Below, piece by piece: positions 1-6,890 of a stretch of DNA of 8,633 nucleotides. The position numbers and the translations under genes are program-made. The DNA is taken from NCBI GenBank assembly GCA_903903365.1, contig CAIUYS010000598.1, positions 1 to 8,633 of the forward strand, in the 5' to 3' direction. Numbering within the stretch: position 1 is the first letter of the stretch; each line of letters begins with the position of its first letter. This stretch comes from an uncultured Methylococcaceae bacterium (lineage in GTDB: Bacteria; Pseudomonadota; Gammaproteobacteria; Methylococcales; Methylomonadaceae). The notes under the pieces were generated by a model. The model worked only from the letters and a program-made list of their open reading frames with translations. It did not search any database and was not told the DNA's origin.

Positions 1-48
1 CATTTTCGTAGACTTACGGTAATTTATTTTAAACGGAGCCAAAAAAAC

Positions 49-1686
49 ATGTCATCTTTGACTACCTCAAAAGCGTGGACAGCCTTACAAAGCCATTACC
101 ATCAAACCCAAAATAATTCTCTACGCGATGCTTTCAAAGCAGACATTAACCGGTTCAACAAGTTCTCAGTTAATTTTAATGAGATATTGTTTGATTATTC
201 CAAAAACAGAATAACAGATCAAACATTACCTTTATTAATTGACCTTGCTAATCATGCAGGACTTAATGAAAAAATTAACGCCCTATTTTCCGGTGAAAAA
301 ATCAACACGACTGAACATCGGGCTGTCCTGCACACCGCACTACGTAATAAGAGCAGCCTTCCGATTTATGTCGATGGACAGGATGTAATGCCGGAAATTA
401 ATCAGGTTTTGGCAAAAATGCGAATTTTCTGCGCAGCTGTTCGTTCAGGTGAATGGAAAGGCTATACCGGGAAAGCCATCACCGACATTGTTAACATCGG
501 CATTGGCGGCTCCGGCTTAGGCCCTAAAATGGTTTCAACAGCACTTGCTCCTTATAGCTCGAACGCATTAAAAGTGCATTATGTCTCCAACATTGATCAG
601 GCCAATATTGTTGAAGTATTAAAATCCTTATCGGCAGAAACCACGCTTTTTATTATCGCTTCCAAAGTCTTTAATACCCAAGAAACCATGATGAATGCAA
701 GCTCTGCAAAAAAATGGTTTCTTGATAGCGCAAAAGATCCACTCACTATTGCCAAACACTTTGTGGCTATTTCAACACATGCGGAAAATGTTGCCAACTT
801 TGGCATTGATACCAACAACATGTTTGAATTTTGGGACTGGGTAGGTGGTCGCTATTCGCTTTGGTCATCAGTTGGCTTATCCATTGCCTTATATGTCGGT
901 ATGGATAATTTTGAAGAACTGTTGCAAGGTGCTTATGAAGCCGATTGCCACTTTCGCAATACGCCTTACGAACAAAACATACCGGTAATTATGGCCTTAC
1001 TGGGAATTTGGTATAACAATTTTTTCAATGCTGAATCTCATGCCTTGCTGCCTTATGATCAATCCTTGCGCTGTTTCGCGGATTATTTTCAACAAGGCGA
1101 TATGGAAAGCAACGGCAAAAGCATTACTTTGCAGGGTGAAAAAGTTGACTACAACACCGGTCCGATTATTTGGGGACAACCGGGCACAAACGGTCAACAT
1201 GCCTTTTACCAACTCATTCACCAAGGCACCAAACTCATACCATGCGATTTTTTGGCAGCGGCAAACAGTCATTACAAGCTGCCAAAACATCACGACATTT
1301 TAATATCAAACTTTCTTGCCCAGCCAGAAGCGTTAGTCAACGGCATAACCGCCGATGAAGTCAAAAAGAAACTCACTCCGACAGAACAGGAGGATACTGT
1401 ATTGGTGGCATCCAAAGTATTTGACGGCAATAAACCATCAAATTCTTTCCTGTTTAAAAAATTGACACCCAAAACATTGGGCTCGCTATTGGCGTTTTAT
1501 GAACATAAAATTTTTGTTCAAGGTGCCGTCTGGAACATAAATTCATTTGATCAAATGGGTGTGGAACTAGGCAAAATATTAGCCGGCGTTATATTGCCGG
1601 AACTTCAGAACAATGACGTTATTACCGGACATGATTGTTCGACCAATGCGCTGATTAACACCTATAAACAATGGCGGGAATCTTGA
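49..1686 (+). CDS. pgi: Glucose-6-phosphate isomerase
   Basis: This cytoplasmic enzyme interconverts glucose-6-phosphate and fructose-6-phosphate in glycolysis, gluconeogenesis and glycogen metabolism. At 545 aa it is close to the E. coli enzyme (549 aa). Seen: the sugar-phosphate loop GIGGSGLGP (151-159), the first family signature around WDWVGGRYSLWSS (262-274), the catalytic Glu353 in QGDMESNGK, His384 in GTNGQHAFYQ, and the second signature FDQMGVELGK with catalytic Lys509. The start is supported by GGAG at 35-38, ten bases before the ATG. The phosphate loop reads SKVFNTQET (205-213), where the common form is SKTFTTQET, so a usual threonine is valine here. The gene converges on tadA and is followed by a repeat-rich gap. 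Whether it is co-transcribed with an upstream gene cannot be seen. Identity is certain; altered kinetics would be inference. Confidence 0.98.
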   Translation: MSSLTTSKAWTALQSHYHQTQNNSLRDAFKADINRFNKFSVNFNEILFDYSKNRITDQTLPLLIDLANHAGLNEKINALFSGEKINTTEHRAVLHTALRNKSSLPIYVDGQDVMPEINQVLAKMRIFCAAVRSGEWKGYTGKAITDIVNIGIGGSGLGPKMVSTALAPYSSNALKVHYVSNIDQANIVEVLKSLSAETTLFIIASKVFNTQETMMNASSAKKWFLDSAKDPLTIAKHFVAISTHAENVANFGIDTNNMFEFWDWVGGRYSLWSSVGLSIALYVGMDNFEELLQGAYEADCHFRNTPYEQNIPVIMALLGIWYNNFFNAESHALLPYDQSLRCFADYFQQGDMESNGKSITLQGEKVDYNTGPIIWGQPGTNGQHAFYQLIHQGTKLIPCDFLAAANSHYKLPKHHDILISNFLAQPEALVNGITADEVKKKLTPTEQEDTVLVASKVFDGNKPSNSFLFKKLTPKTLGSLLAFYEHKIFVQGAVWNINSFDQMGVELGKILAGVILPELQNNDVITGHDCSTNALINTYKQWRES

Positions 1687-1721
1687 TTTGAGAACTGATG
1701 TTATGCGCATTGGCTATCTAC

Positions 1722-1840
1722 TTAGGAACGTGCATGAAATAGAATGGCCAATGAATCATGCGTGTAGTGGCGAATTCATTCGCCTTTGGCGGATAAATCC
1801 GCCCCTACTGATGCTCAACTTATTTCATGCTCATTCCTTA
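1722..1840. repeat. Nested palindromic intergenic element
   Basis: The outer arms are 1722-1741 and 1821-1840, inverted and matching at 17 of 20 positions. Between them lie two compact perfect hairpins: GGCGAAT-TC-ATTCGCC (1769-1784) and GGCGGAT-AA-ATCCGCC (1788-1803). The two hairpins are also near-complements of each other: 1764-1784 pairs with 1788-1808 at 17 of 21 positions. The DNA can therefore fold as two small hairpins or one large cruciform. No coding potential is evident, and the ORFs crossing it are chance products. It resembles dispersed REP- or MITE-like elements. I see no second copy in this window and no clear target-site duplication. Mobility is inference. Confidence 0.75.
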
Positions 1841-1860
1841 AGGCGGGAGTTTAAGGTTAA

Positions 1861-1921
1861 ATCGTTCGCTATGCGGAGAGTCGAAGCGGACAAATCGCTT
1901 CGTCTCCGCTCAGCAAACGTT
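1861..1921. repeat. Long imperfect hairpin after pgi
   Basis: The outer arms 1861-1879 and 1903-1921 pair at 15 of 19 positions, including seven perfect pairs GCGGAGA/TCTCCGC. After a two-base bulge (1880-1881), the inner stem CGAAGCG/CGCTTCG (1882-1888 with 1896-1902) closes a seven-base loop. No T tract follows on either strand, so a simple intrinsic terminator is unlikely. It may be a second palindromic repeat unit or an mRNA 3'-end stabilising structure for pgi. Confidence 0.65.
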
Positions 1922-1930
1922 ATCATTAAG

Positions 1931-1958
1931 TTAACCGTATTGACGGTTAAGACTTTTT
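1931..1958 (+). terminator. Probable rho-independent terminator of pgi
   Basis: A perfect 8-bp stem TTAACCGT/ACGGTTAA (1931-1938 with 1943-1950) and a four-base loop are followed by GAC and five T residues (1954-1958). The orientation suits termination of pgi transcripts before they enter the opposing tadA gene. The stem is AT-rich and the spacer before the T run is slightly long, so efficiency is uncertain. A second, weaker candidate pairs ATTGTC (1996-2001) with GACAAT (2034-2039) before another T run, but its loop is about 32 bases. Confidence 0.45.
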
Positions 1959-2009
1959 GCTTGTCCCGTCTAAAATTGGTAGCACTGATTTAACCATTGT
2001 CTTTATTTT

Positions 2010-2036
2010 TTCGTGTTTTTCGTGCCTTTCGTGGAC
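2010..2036. repeat. Three tandem 9-base repeats, TTCGTGNNN
   Basis: Three consecutive 9-base units begin at 2010, 2019 and 2028. Each starts TTCGTG and ends with a different triplet (TTT, CCT, GAC). The block ends 20 bases beyond the tadA stop codon on the opposing strand. Degenerate relatives occur at 4126-4164 and 5797-5823. This is a dispersed intergenic repeat style that I recognise from several proteobacterial genomes; its function is unknown. Confidence 0.7.
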
Positions 2037-2056
2037 AATTTTTTACGGCTCTATCG

Positions 2057-2518
2057 TTAACGCCTGACCCGAAAAAAATTGCTTAACAATTCCGAACATT
2101 CTATTTCTAAAACGCCCCCTACCCAGTCTATTCGATGATTTAAAAAGCTGGCGTCGCTAAGATTCAACGCATGACAAACCGCCCCTCTCTTGGGATCAAA
2201 CGCGCCAAAAACCAGACGTTTTATCCGCGCATGACTCATGGCTCCCATACACATAACACAAGGCTCTAACGTTACATATAGCGTAGCATCACAGAGACGA
2301 TAATTTTCCAAAGCCAGCCCTGCTTTTCTTATCGCAACCATCTCGGCGTGCGCCGTCGGGTCATGCGTTGTAATAGGCGCATTCCAACCTTCAGCAATAC
2401 AAAGATCATCTTTAACAACTATCGCCCCAACGGGCACTTCACCTTGTTGTTCAGCGCGTTGTGCCAACCTGAAGGCATAACGCATCCAGGCTTCATCGCC
2501 GTTTGGACTTATTCCCAT
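2057..2518 (-). CDS. tadA: tRNA-specific adenosine deaminase (A34 to inosine)
   Basis: TadA deaminates adenosine 34 of tRNA-Arg(ACG) to inosine, allowing the tRNA to read CGU, CGC and CGA. The 153-aa product has the zinc-dependent cytidine/deoxycytidylate deaminase fold. Seen: HAE with zinc ligand His57 and catalytic Glu59, and PCVMC with zinc ligands Cys87 and Cys90. These are the same residue numbers as in E. coli TadA, which supports the chosen ATG. DPTAHAE, NYRL and TLYVTLEPCVMC are tRNA-deaminase hallmarks; a plain cytosine deaminase is less likely. The start overlaps the guaA stop by 10 bases and no strong ribosome binding site is visible, so translational coupling to guaA is likely. 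The C-terminus stops soon after FFRVRR, shorter than E. coli, which has a further charged tail. Confidence 0.96.
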   Translation of the reverse strand: MGISPNGDEAWMRYAFRLAQRAEQQGEVPVGAIVVKDDLCIAEGWNAPITTHDPTAHAEMVAIRKAGLALENYRLCDATLYVTLEPCVMCMGAMSHARIKRLVFGAFDPKRGAVCHALNLSDASFLNHRIDWVGGVLEIECSELLSNFFRVRR

Positions 2519-4095
2519 TCAATGGTTGCTGGCGGCTTACCCGATATATCATAAGCAACACGGGAAATGCCGGGGACTTCATTAATAATGCGGCGGGAAA
2601 TAAGGTCAAGAAAGTCATAAGGCAAATGCGCCCAACGAGCGGTCATAAAATCGATGGTTTCGACGGCACGAATGGCAATCACGTAATCATAACGTCGACC
2701 ATCGCCCATCACGCCAACTGATTTAACCGGCAAAAATACCGCAAAGGCTTGGCTCACTTTGTCGTAAAGATCATGGCGATACAATTCTTCAATAAAAATC
2801 GCATCGGCCTGACGCAATAAATCGGCATACTGCTTTTTCACTTCACCCAAAATTCTTACGCCCAAACCAGGCCCCGGAAACGGATGACGGAAAACCATGT
2901 CAGCTGGCAAACCCAACTCCAAACCTAATCGCCTCACTTCATCCTTAAACAATTCGCGCAAGGGCTCAACCAGCTTTAAAAGCATATTTTCCGGTAAACC
3001 ACCGACATTATGATGAGATTTTATTAAATGTGCCTTACCGCTTTTAGAGCCTGCTGATTCAATCACGTCCGGATAAATGGTACCTTGAGCCAACCATTTT
3101 GCATCGGCTATTTTCGCAGCTTCTTCATCAAAAATTTCAATAAACAGATTACCGATAACTTTGCGTTTCAGTTCAGGATCAGAAACACCCACCAAAGCAT
3201 CCAAATAACGTTGCTCAGCATTGACCCTGATCACTTTAACGCCCATGTGTTCAGCAAAAGTGGCCATGACCTGATCGCCCTCATGCAGACGCAGCAAACC
3301 CGTATCCACAAACACACAAGTGAGCTGATCTTTAATCGCTTTATGCAACAGCGCGGCAACCACTGACGAATCAACTCCGCCAGACAAGCCTAAAATAACG
3401 TGATCACTGCCTACTTTTTCGCGCACGGCATTTATGCTGTCTTCGATAATATTACTGGCCGTCCATAGCGCCTCACAGCCGCAAATATCCAACACAAAAC
3501 GAGACAGAATACGTCCACCTTGTTTGGTATGCGTTACTTCAGGATGAAACTGCAAGGCATAGAAAGATTTTTCTTCATTGGCAATACCGGCAATGGGTGC
3601 CCCCTCTGAACTGGCAATCGTCACAAAACCTTTGGGCAAGTCAACAACACGATCACCGTGACTCATCCACACATCCAGCAAGCCAAAACCTTCAGCAGAA
3701 AGATGATCTTCTATACCCACCAGTAACTTTGAATGTCCACGCGCCCTGATTTGCGCATAGCCAAATTCTCTGTGATCAGACGATTCAACTTTTCCGCCCA
3801 TTTGCTCTGTCATGGTTTGCATGCCATAACAAATACCCAGCACAGGCACACCCAGTTCAAATACAGCAATAGGAGCTCGCGGTGTATCGCCACTGGTAAC
3901 GGTATCCGGGCCACCGGATAATATAATGCCATTCGGCGCAAAGTTTTTAATTTCCGTTTCGCTGCATTCACAGGAATAAATTTCACAATACACACCAATT
4001 TCACGAATGCGACGTGCGATTAACTGGGTATATTGTGAACCGAAATCTAAAATAAGGATTTTGTGGGTATGGATATTGGTGGATTCTTGTTTCAC
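2509..4095 (-). CDS. guaA: GMP synthase (glutamine-hydrolysing)
   Basis: GuaA aminates XMP to GMP using ATP and glutamine, the last step of guanine nucleotide synthesis in the cytoplasm. Read from the GTG at 4095 it has 528 aa (E. coli 525). Order of domains: an N-terminal class I glutamine amidotransferase with nucleophile Cys89 in GICYGMQTM and the His184/Glu186 pair in QFHPEVTH; an ATP pyrophosphatase domain with the P-loop SGGVDSS (238-244); then the C-terminal dimerisation domain ending in KPPATIEWE. The reading frame stays open to 4191, but those 32 extra residues are encoded by a dispersed repeat and lack homology to family N-termini. GTG at 4095 leads directly into the conserved NIHTHKILILDFGSQ. 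The ribosome binding site there is weak. The gene lies 125 bases after guaB and overlaps tadA, so a guaB-guaA-tadA operon is likely. Confidence 0.97.
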   Translation of the reverse strand: MKQESTNIHTHKILILDFGSQYTQLIARRIREIGVYCEIYSCECSETEIKNFAPNGIILSGGPDTVTSGDTPRAPIAVFELGVPVLGICYGMQTMTEQMGGKVESSDHREFGYAQIRARGHSKLLVGIEDHLSAEGFGLLDVWMSHGDRVVDLPKGFVTIASSEGAPIAGIANEEKSFYALQFHPEVTHTKQGGRILSRFVLDICGCEALWTASNIIEDSINAVREKVGSDHVILGLSGGVDSSVVAALLHKAIKDQLTCVFVDTGLLRLHEGDQVMATFAEHMGVKVIRVNAEQRYLDALVGVSDPELKRKVIGNLFIEIFDEEAAKIADAKWLAQGTIYPDVIESAGSKSGKAHLIKSHHNVGGLPENMLLKLVEPLRELFKDEVRRLGLELGLPADMVFRHPFPGPGLGVRILGEVKKQYADLLRQADAIFIEELYRHDLYDKVSQAFAVFLPVKSVGVMGDGRRYDYVIAIRAVETIDFMTARWAHLPYDFLDLISRRIINEVPGISRVAYDISGKPPATIEWE

Positions 4096-4125
4096 GGTAT
4101 TGTCTTTGAATATTGGATGAGGGGG

Positions 4126-4164
4126 CACACGGAGGACATGAATTAGAACAGATTTACACGGATT
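4126..4164 (-). repeat. Degenerate TCCGTG-type repeat in the guaB-guaA gap
   Basis: On the minus strand TCCGTG occurs at both ends (starting at 4162 and 4133), with weaker copies TCTGTT and TTCATG between them at roughly 10-base steps. It resembles the widespread intergenic repeat containing AATCCGTGTAAATCTGT. It occupies part of the 125-base guaB-guaA spacer and accounts for the spurious N-terminal extension of the guaA frame. No clear terminator separates the two genes. Confidence 0.5.
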
Positions 4165-4220
4165 TTTTATAATCATTATCCGCACATCCATTTAAATGCC
4201 TGTCATCCATGCGCTAAGTG

Positions 4221-5687
4221 TTACTCTGAACGGTAATTAGGCGCTTCTTTAGTGATGGTGACATCATGGACATGGCTTTCTCTCATGCCGGCACTGGTTA
4301 CCCGCACAAACTGTGCCTTATCGTGCATTATGGCAATGGTTTGGCTTCCTGTATAACCCATGCTGGCACGTATACCACCCAACAACTGATGAATCACCGC
4401 AAGCAAACTGCCTTTATAAGGCACGCGACCTTCAATGCCTTCGGGAACCAACTTTTCAACTGAATCAGTTTCTTCCTGAAAATAGCGATCACTGGAACCT
4501 TGCTGTTGCGCCATCGCACCCAGAGAACCCATGCCACGATAAGATTTATAAGAGCGCCCTTGAAACAACTCAACCTCTCCAGGCGCTTCTTCGGTACCGG
4601 CAAACAAACCACCCAACATGACCGCATGCGCACCGGCAGCCAAGGCTTTGGCAACATCACCCGAATAGCGAATGCCACCGTCTGCAATCAACGGTACGCC
4701 GGTTCCTTTTAAAGCATCGGCGACATTACTGACAGCCGTAATTTGCGGAACCCCAACACCGGCAACAATGCGCGTCGTGCAAATAGAGCCCGGGCCAATA
4801 CCGACCTTAACACCATCAGCACCTGCTTCAACCAAAGCCAATGCCGCTGCTGCTGTAGCAATATTGCCACCAATCACCTGAACGGAAGGATAGTTTTGTT
4901 TGACCCAACGTACCCTGTCCAAAACACCTTGCGAATGGCCATGCGCGGTATCAACGACAATAACATCGACGCCCGCCTCAACCAATGCCGCCACACGTTC
5001 TTCGGTACCCTGCCCGGTGCCAACGGCGGCACCAACACGCAAGCGCTCCAACTCGTCTTTGCAAGCGTAAGGGTAATCTTTGGCTTTTTGAATATCTTTA
5101 ACGGTAATCATGCCACGTAAATGAAATGATTCATTAACCACCAGAACTTTCTCAATGCGATGTTTGTGCAACAGGGCAATGACTTCTTTTCGATCAGCAT
5201 TTTCACTCACCGTAATCAACCGTTCTTTTGGCGTCATCACTTTTGAAACGGGTTCATCAAAACGCGTTTCAAAGCGTAAATCACGGCTGGTAACAATACC
5301 GACCAATTCATTGCCATTAACTACAGGAACACCGGAAATATTGTTGGCGCGGGTTAATTTGATCACATCACGAATACTCACATCGGGAGAAACCGTAATA
5401 GGATCTTTAATGACGCCACTCTCATATTTTTTTACATGAAGAACCTCACTGGCTTGCTGTTCTATGGTCATGTTTTTATGAATAATACCGATACCCCCTT
5501 CCTGGGCTATGGCAATGGCAAGCCGAGCCTCGGTAACTGTATCCATAGCCGCCGCAACCAGAGGTATGTAAAGCGTAATCCCTCGCGTCAACTGTGTCTT
5601 CATTTCTACATCGCGTGGCAGCACAGTTGAGTGCGCAGGCACTAATAAAACGTCATCGAACGTGAGCGCTTCCTGAATAATTTGCAT
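4221..5687 (-). CDS. guaB: Inosine-5'-monophosphate dehydrogenase
   Basis: GuaB oxidises IMP to XMP with NAD+, the committed step toward GMP. It has 488 aa, the same length as E. coli GuaB. Seen: the N-terminal EALTFDDVLLVPAHS; two CBS domains inserted in the barrel (about residues 94-212), the usual site of nucleotide control; the catalytic loop GPGSICTTR with Cys303; the phosphate-binding ADGGIRYSGD and MLGG; and the flap EGIEGRVPYKG. The frame opens at a GTG three codons upstream, but ATG at 5687 fits the family and sits eight bases after an AGG (5698-5696), which the GTG would overlap. A TATAAT box lies about 35 bases upstream. It is the first gene of the likely guaB-guaA-tadA operon. Confidence 0.98.
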   Translation of the reverse strand: MQIIQEALTFDDVLLVPAHSTVLPRDVEMKTQLTRGITLYIPLVAAAMDTVTEARLAIAIAQEGGIGIIHKNMTIEQQASEVLHVKKYESGVIKDPITVSPDVSIRDVIKLTRANNISGVPVVNGNELVGIVTSRDLRFETRFDEPVSKVMTPKERLITVSENADRKEVIALLHKHRIEKVLVVNESFHLRGMITVKDIQKAKDYPYACKDELERLRVGAAVGTGQGTEERVAALVEAGVDVIVVDTAHGHSQGVLDRVRWVKQNYPSVQVIGGNIATAAAALALVEAGADGVKVGIGPGSICTTRIVAGVGVPQITAVSNVADALKGTGVPLIADGGIRYSGDVAKALAAGAHAVMLGGLFAGTEEAPGEVELFQGRSYKSYRGMGSLGAMAQQQGSSDRYFQEETDSVEKLVPEGIEGRVPYKGSLLAVIHQLLGGIRASMGYTGSQTIAIMHDKAQFVRVTSAGMRESHVHDVTITKEAPNYRSE

Positions 5688-5721
5688 AAACCACACCTAA
5701 CAATCACTAAAATAACCTAGC

Positions 5722-5727
5722 ATTATA
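5722..5727 (-). promoter_or_regulatory. Candidate -10 box for guaB
   Basis: The minus strand reads a perfect TATAAT here, placing a predicted transcription start near 5715 and a leader of about 28 bases. No good -35 hexamer lies 16-18 bases upstream (TACAGT is the best nearby), so an activator may help, or the site may be weak. I see no riboswitch-like structure in the short leader. Confidence 0.45.
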
Positions 5728-5796
5728 CGACGAGTTGAGCAACTACTGTAGTACTAAAAAAACCTACTCTATCCAACAATCTAAAAACTGAGCTTT

Positions 5797-5823
5797 ATTC
5801 ACAAAAAATACCCAAGACACGAA
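5797..5823 (-). repeat. Degenerate 9-base repeat upstream of guaB
   Basis: On the minus strand three 9-base units begin TTCGTG, TGGGTA and TTTGTG. They match the phase and length of the perfect TTCGTG triple repeat at 2010-2036. The 232-base gap between the glycosyltransferase stop and the guaB start otherwise holds a long-range inverted repeat and the guaB promoter. Confidence 0.4.
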
Positions 5824-5854
5824 AACAAATCAGACTATTATATTGGCCGGCTAT

Positions 5855-5916
5855 CCGTCTTTTAGAGAGCGACTGGGCTTTCGTAACCCCATTATTCCCC
5901 AGGGACCTAAAGACGG
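5855..5916. repeat. Nested inverted repeat after the glycosyltransferase gene
   Basis: CCGTCTTT (5855-5862) pairs perfectly with AAAGACGG (5909-5916). Inside, CTGGG (5873-5877) pairs with CCCAG (5898-5902). The right arm lies four bases beyond the glycosyltransferase stop codon. There is no T tract after the left arm on the minus strand, so it is not a typical intrinsic terminator; it could still be a 3'-end structure or part of a dispersed repeat. Confidence 0.4.
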
Positions 5917-5919
5917 AAA

Positions 5920-6741
5920 TCACTTTGCTTCATCGTCATCTACTGGAGGATGTGTCCAGTTTAGCTTTACCGTAGTCGCTTTGGCATACCGATAAAAAGT
6001 GCCTTCAAAATTCCCAAGAGCCAGCACAAAACCAGCCCAACCATCAAGAAAGCCGAACTTTATTACATAAATCCTAAAGAAGGCCCACAACCCATGACTC
6101 AAAGCAGTTGCCATACTGACAGGCTTACCTTTACGCTCCAGTTTGCGTGCTCCTAATGTAGAATAGCGCTGCGTTTTATGCAGCAACTGCTCCAGATTCT
6201 GGAAAGGCACCTGAATGATAGCCGCTTTAAAATAGCCAATCTCGCCTTGCACCCTGAACGATTCATGCACCTCTTCGTGGTCATCGAATATCAACGCACC
6301 CTTGCGAAACAATTGTGGTTGACGATAGTCCGGATACCACCCGCAATGCTTGATCCAACGCCCCATAAACCAGTTACGGCGTGGCACATAATAAGCATCG
6401 GCAGCTGGCTGCGCCAGCACTTTAAGGATTTCTGCCTTGGCCGCAGATGTGCAACGCTCGTCAGCATCGAGACTAAAGACCCAATCGTGCCGACACGCCG
6501 CAATGGCATCATTACGCAATTTCCCAAAAGTGATAAATGGAATTTGAATCACCGTTGCCCCCAGATCAGTCGCAATCTTCACCGTGTCATCATTACTGTT
6601 CGAATCCAGCACCAGCACCTCATCAGCCCATACCACGCTTTGCACGGCGGCGGCAATCTTGTCGGCCTCGTTATAAGTGATAATATAAACGCTTAGCTTA
6701 ACCGATTGGCCTGCCTCGTTCTCAGAAAAAGTTTCAGTCAT
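5920..6741 (-). CDS. Family 2 glycosyltransferase, WaaE/KdtX-like
   Basis: This 273-aa protein is a GT-A fold glycosyltransferase that probably transfers a sugar to lipopolysaccharide core or another surface glycan at the inner face of the cytoplasmic membrane. Seen: LSVYIITYNEADKI (16-29), the nucleotide-sugar motif VLDSNSNDDT (44-53), the metal-binding DAD at 92-94 within FSLDADE, then WYPDYRQPQLFRKG and EEVHES, typical of the WaaE/KdtX subgroup (LPS core beta-1,4-glucosyltransferase in enterics). The C-terminal part (about 212-250) is hydrophobic and aromatic (LWAFFRIYVIKFGFLDGWAGF) and may associate with the membrane. Donor and acceptor cannot be read from sequence. The ATG has AGGG about seven bases upstream and an in-frame stop just before it. 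It overlaps a tiny leader ORF by four bases. No LPS genes adjoin it. Confidence 0.88.
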   Translation of the reverse strand: MTETFSENEAGQSVKLSVYIITYNEADKIAAAVQSVVWADEVLVLDSNSNDDTVKIATDLGATVIQIPFITFGKLRNDAIAACRHDWVFSLDADERCTSAAKAEILKVLAQPAADAYYVPRRNWFMGRWIKHCGWYPDYRQPQLFRKGALIFDDHEEVHESFRVQGEIGYFKAAIIQVPFQNLEQLLHKTQRYSTLGARKLERKGKPVSMATALSHGLWAFFRIYVIKFGFLDGWAGFVLALGNFEGTFYRYAKATTVKLNWTHPPVDDDEAK

Positions 6742-6761
6742 GTTTTAACCCTAACGGACAT
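6738..6761 (-). other. Possible seven-codon leader ORF overlapping the glycosyltransferase start
   Basis: On the minus strand GGAGG (6778-6774) lies twelve bases before an ATG at 6761. The short frame reads MSVRVKT and stops at TGA (6740-6738), which shares an ATGA overlap with the glycosyltransferase start at 6741. The strongest Shine-Dalgarno sequence in the leader thus belongs to this mini-ORF rather than to the main gene. Such overlaps often couple translation. With so few codons it could be coincidental. Confidence 0.25.
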
Positions 6762-6815
6762 TGATATAAGCTACCTCCAAAAATAATCTCGGTTCGGCTC
6801 TCTTGCTCAAGCGGC

Positions 6816-6821
6816 ATTATA
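6816..6821 (-). promoter_or_regulatory. Candidate -10 box for the glycosyltransferase gene
   Basis: A perfect TATAAT on the minus strand predicts transcription starting near 6809, with a leader of about 67 bases containing the GGAGG and mini-ORF. No convincing -35 hexamer is seen at the right spacing. Confidence 0.35.
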
Positions 6822-6890
6822 AATGATTTACACAATAAGTACGCATTCCAATACAGCATAAGCCTGCATTAGCACTCTTTGCTTTATTTA

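Noticed and set aside
2..22. Possible 3' end of an upstream gene (reading IFVDLR then TAA)
   Set aside because: Only six codons are visible and they match no family tail I recognise. The TAA may be a chance stop in the pgi leader.
1688..1993. 101-codon ORF between pgi and tadA
   Set aside because: It runs entirely through palindromic repeats, has no ribosome binding site of note and no domain, and its frame is explained by the inverted structure.
1687..2056. CRISPR array
   Set aside because: The repeats are 9-base tandem units and palindromes, without regularly spaced 25-40 base repeats and unique spacers, and no cas gene is present.
4743..5120. 125-codon plus-strand ORF and similar long frames opposite guaB, guaA and pgi
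   Set aside because: They are shadows of well-conserved genes on the other frame or strand, with no independent start signals or domains.
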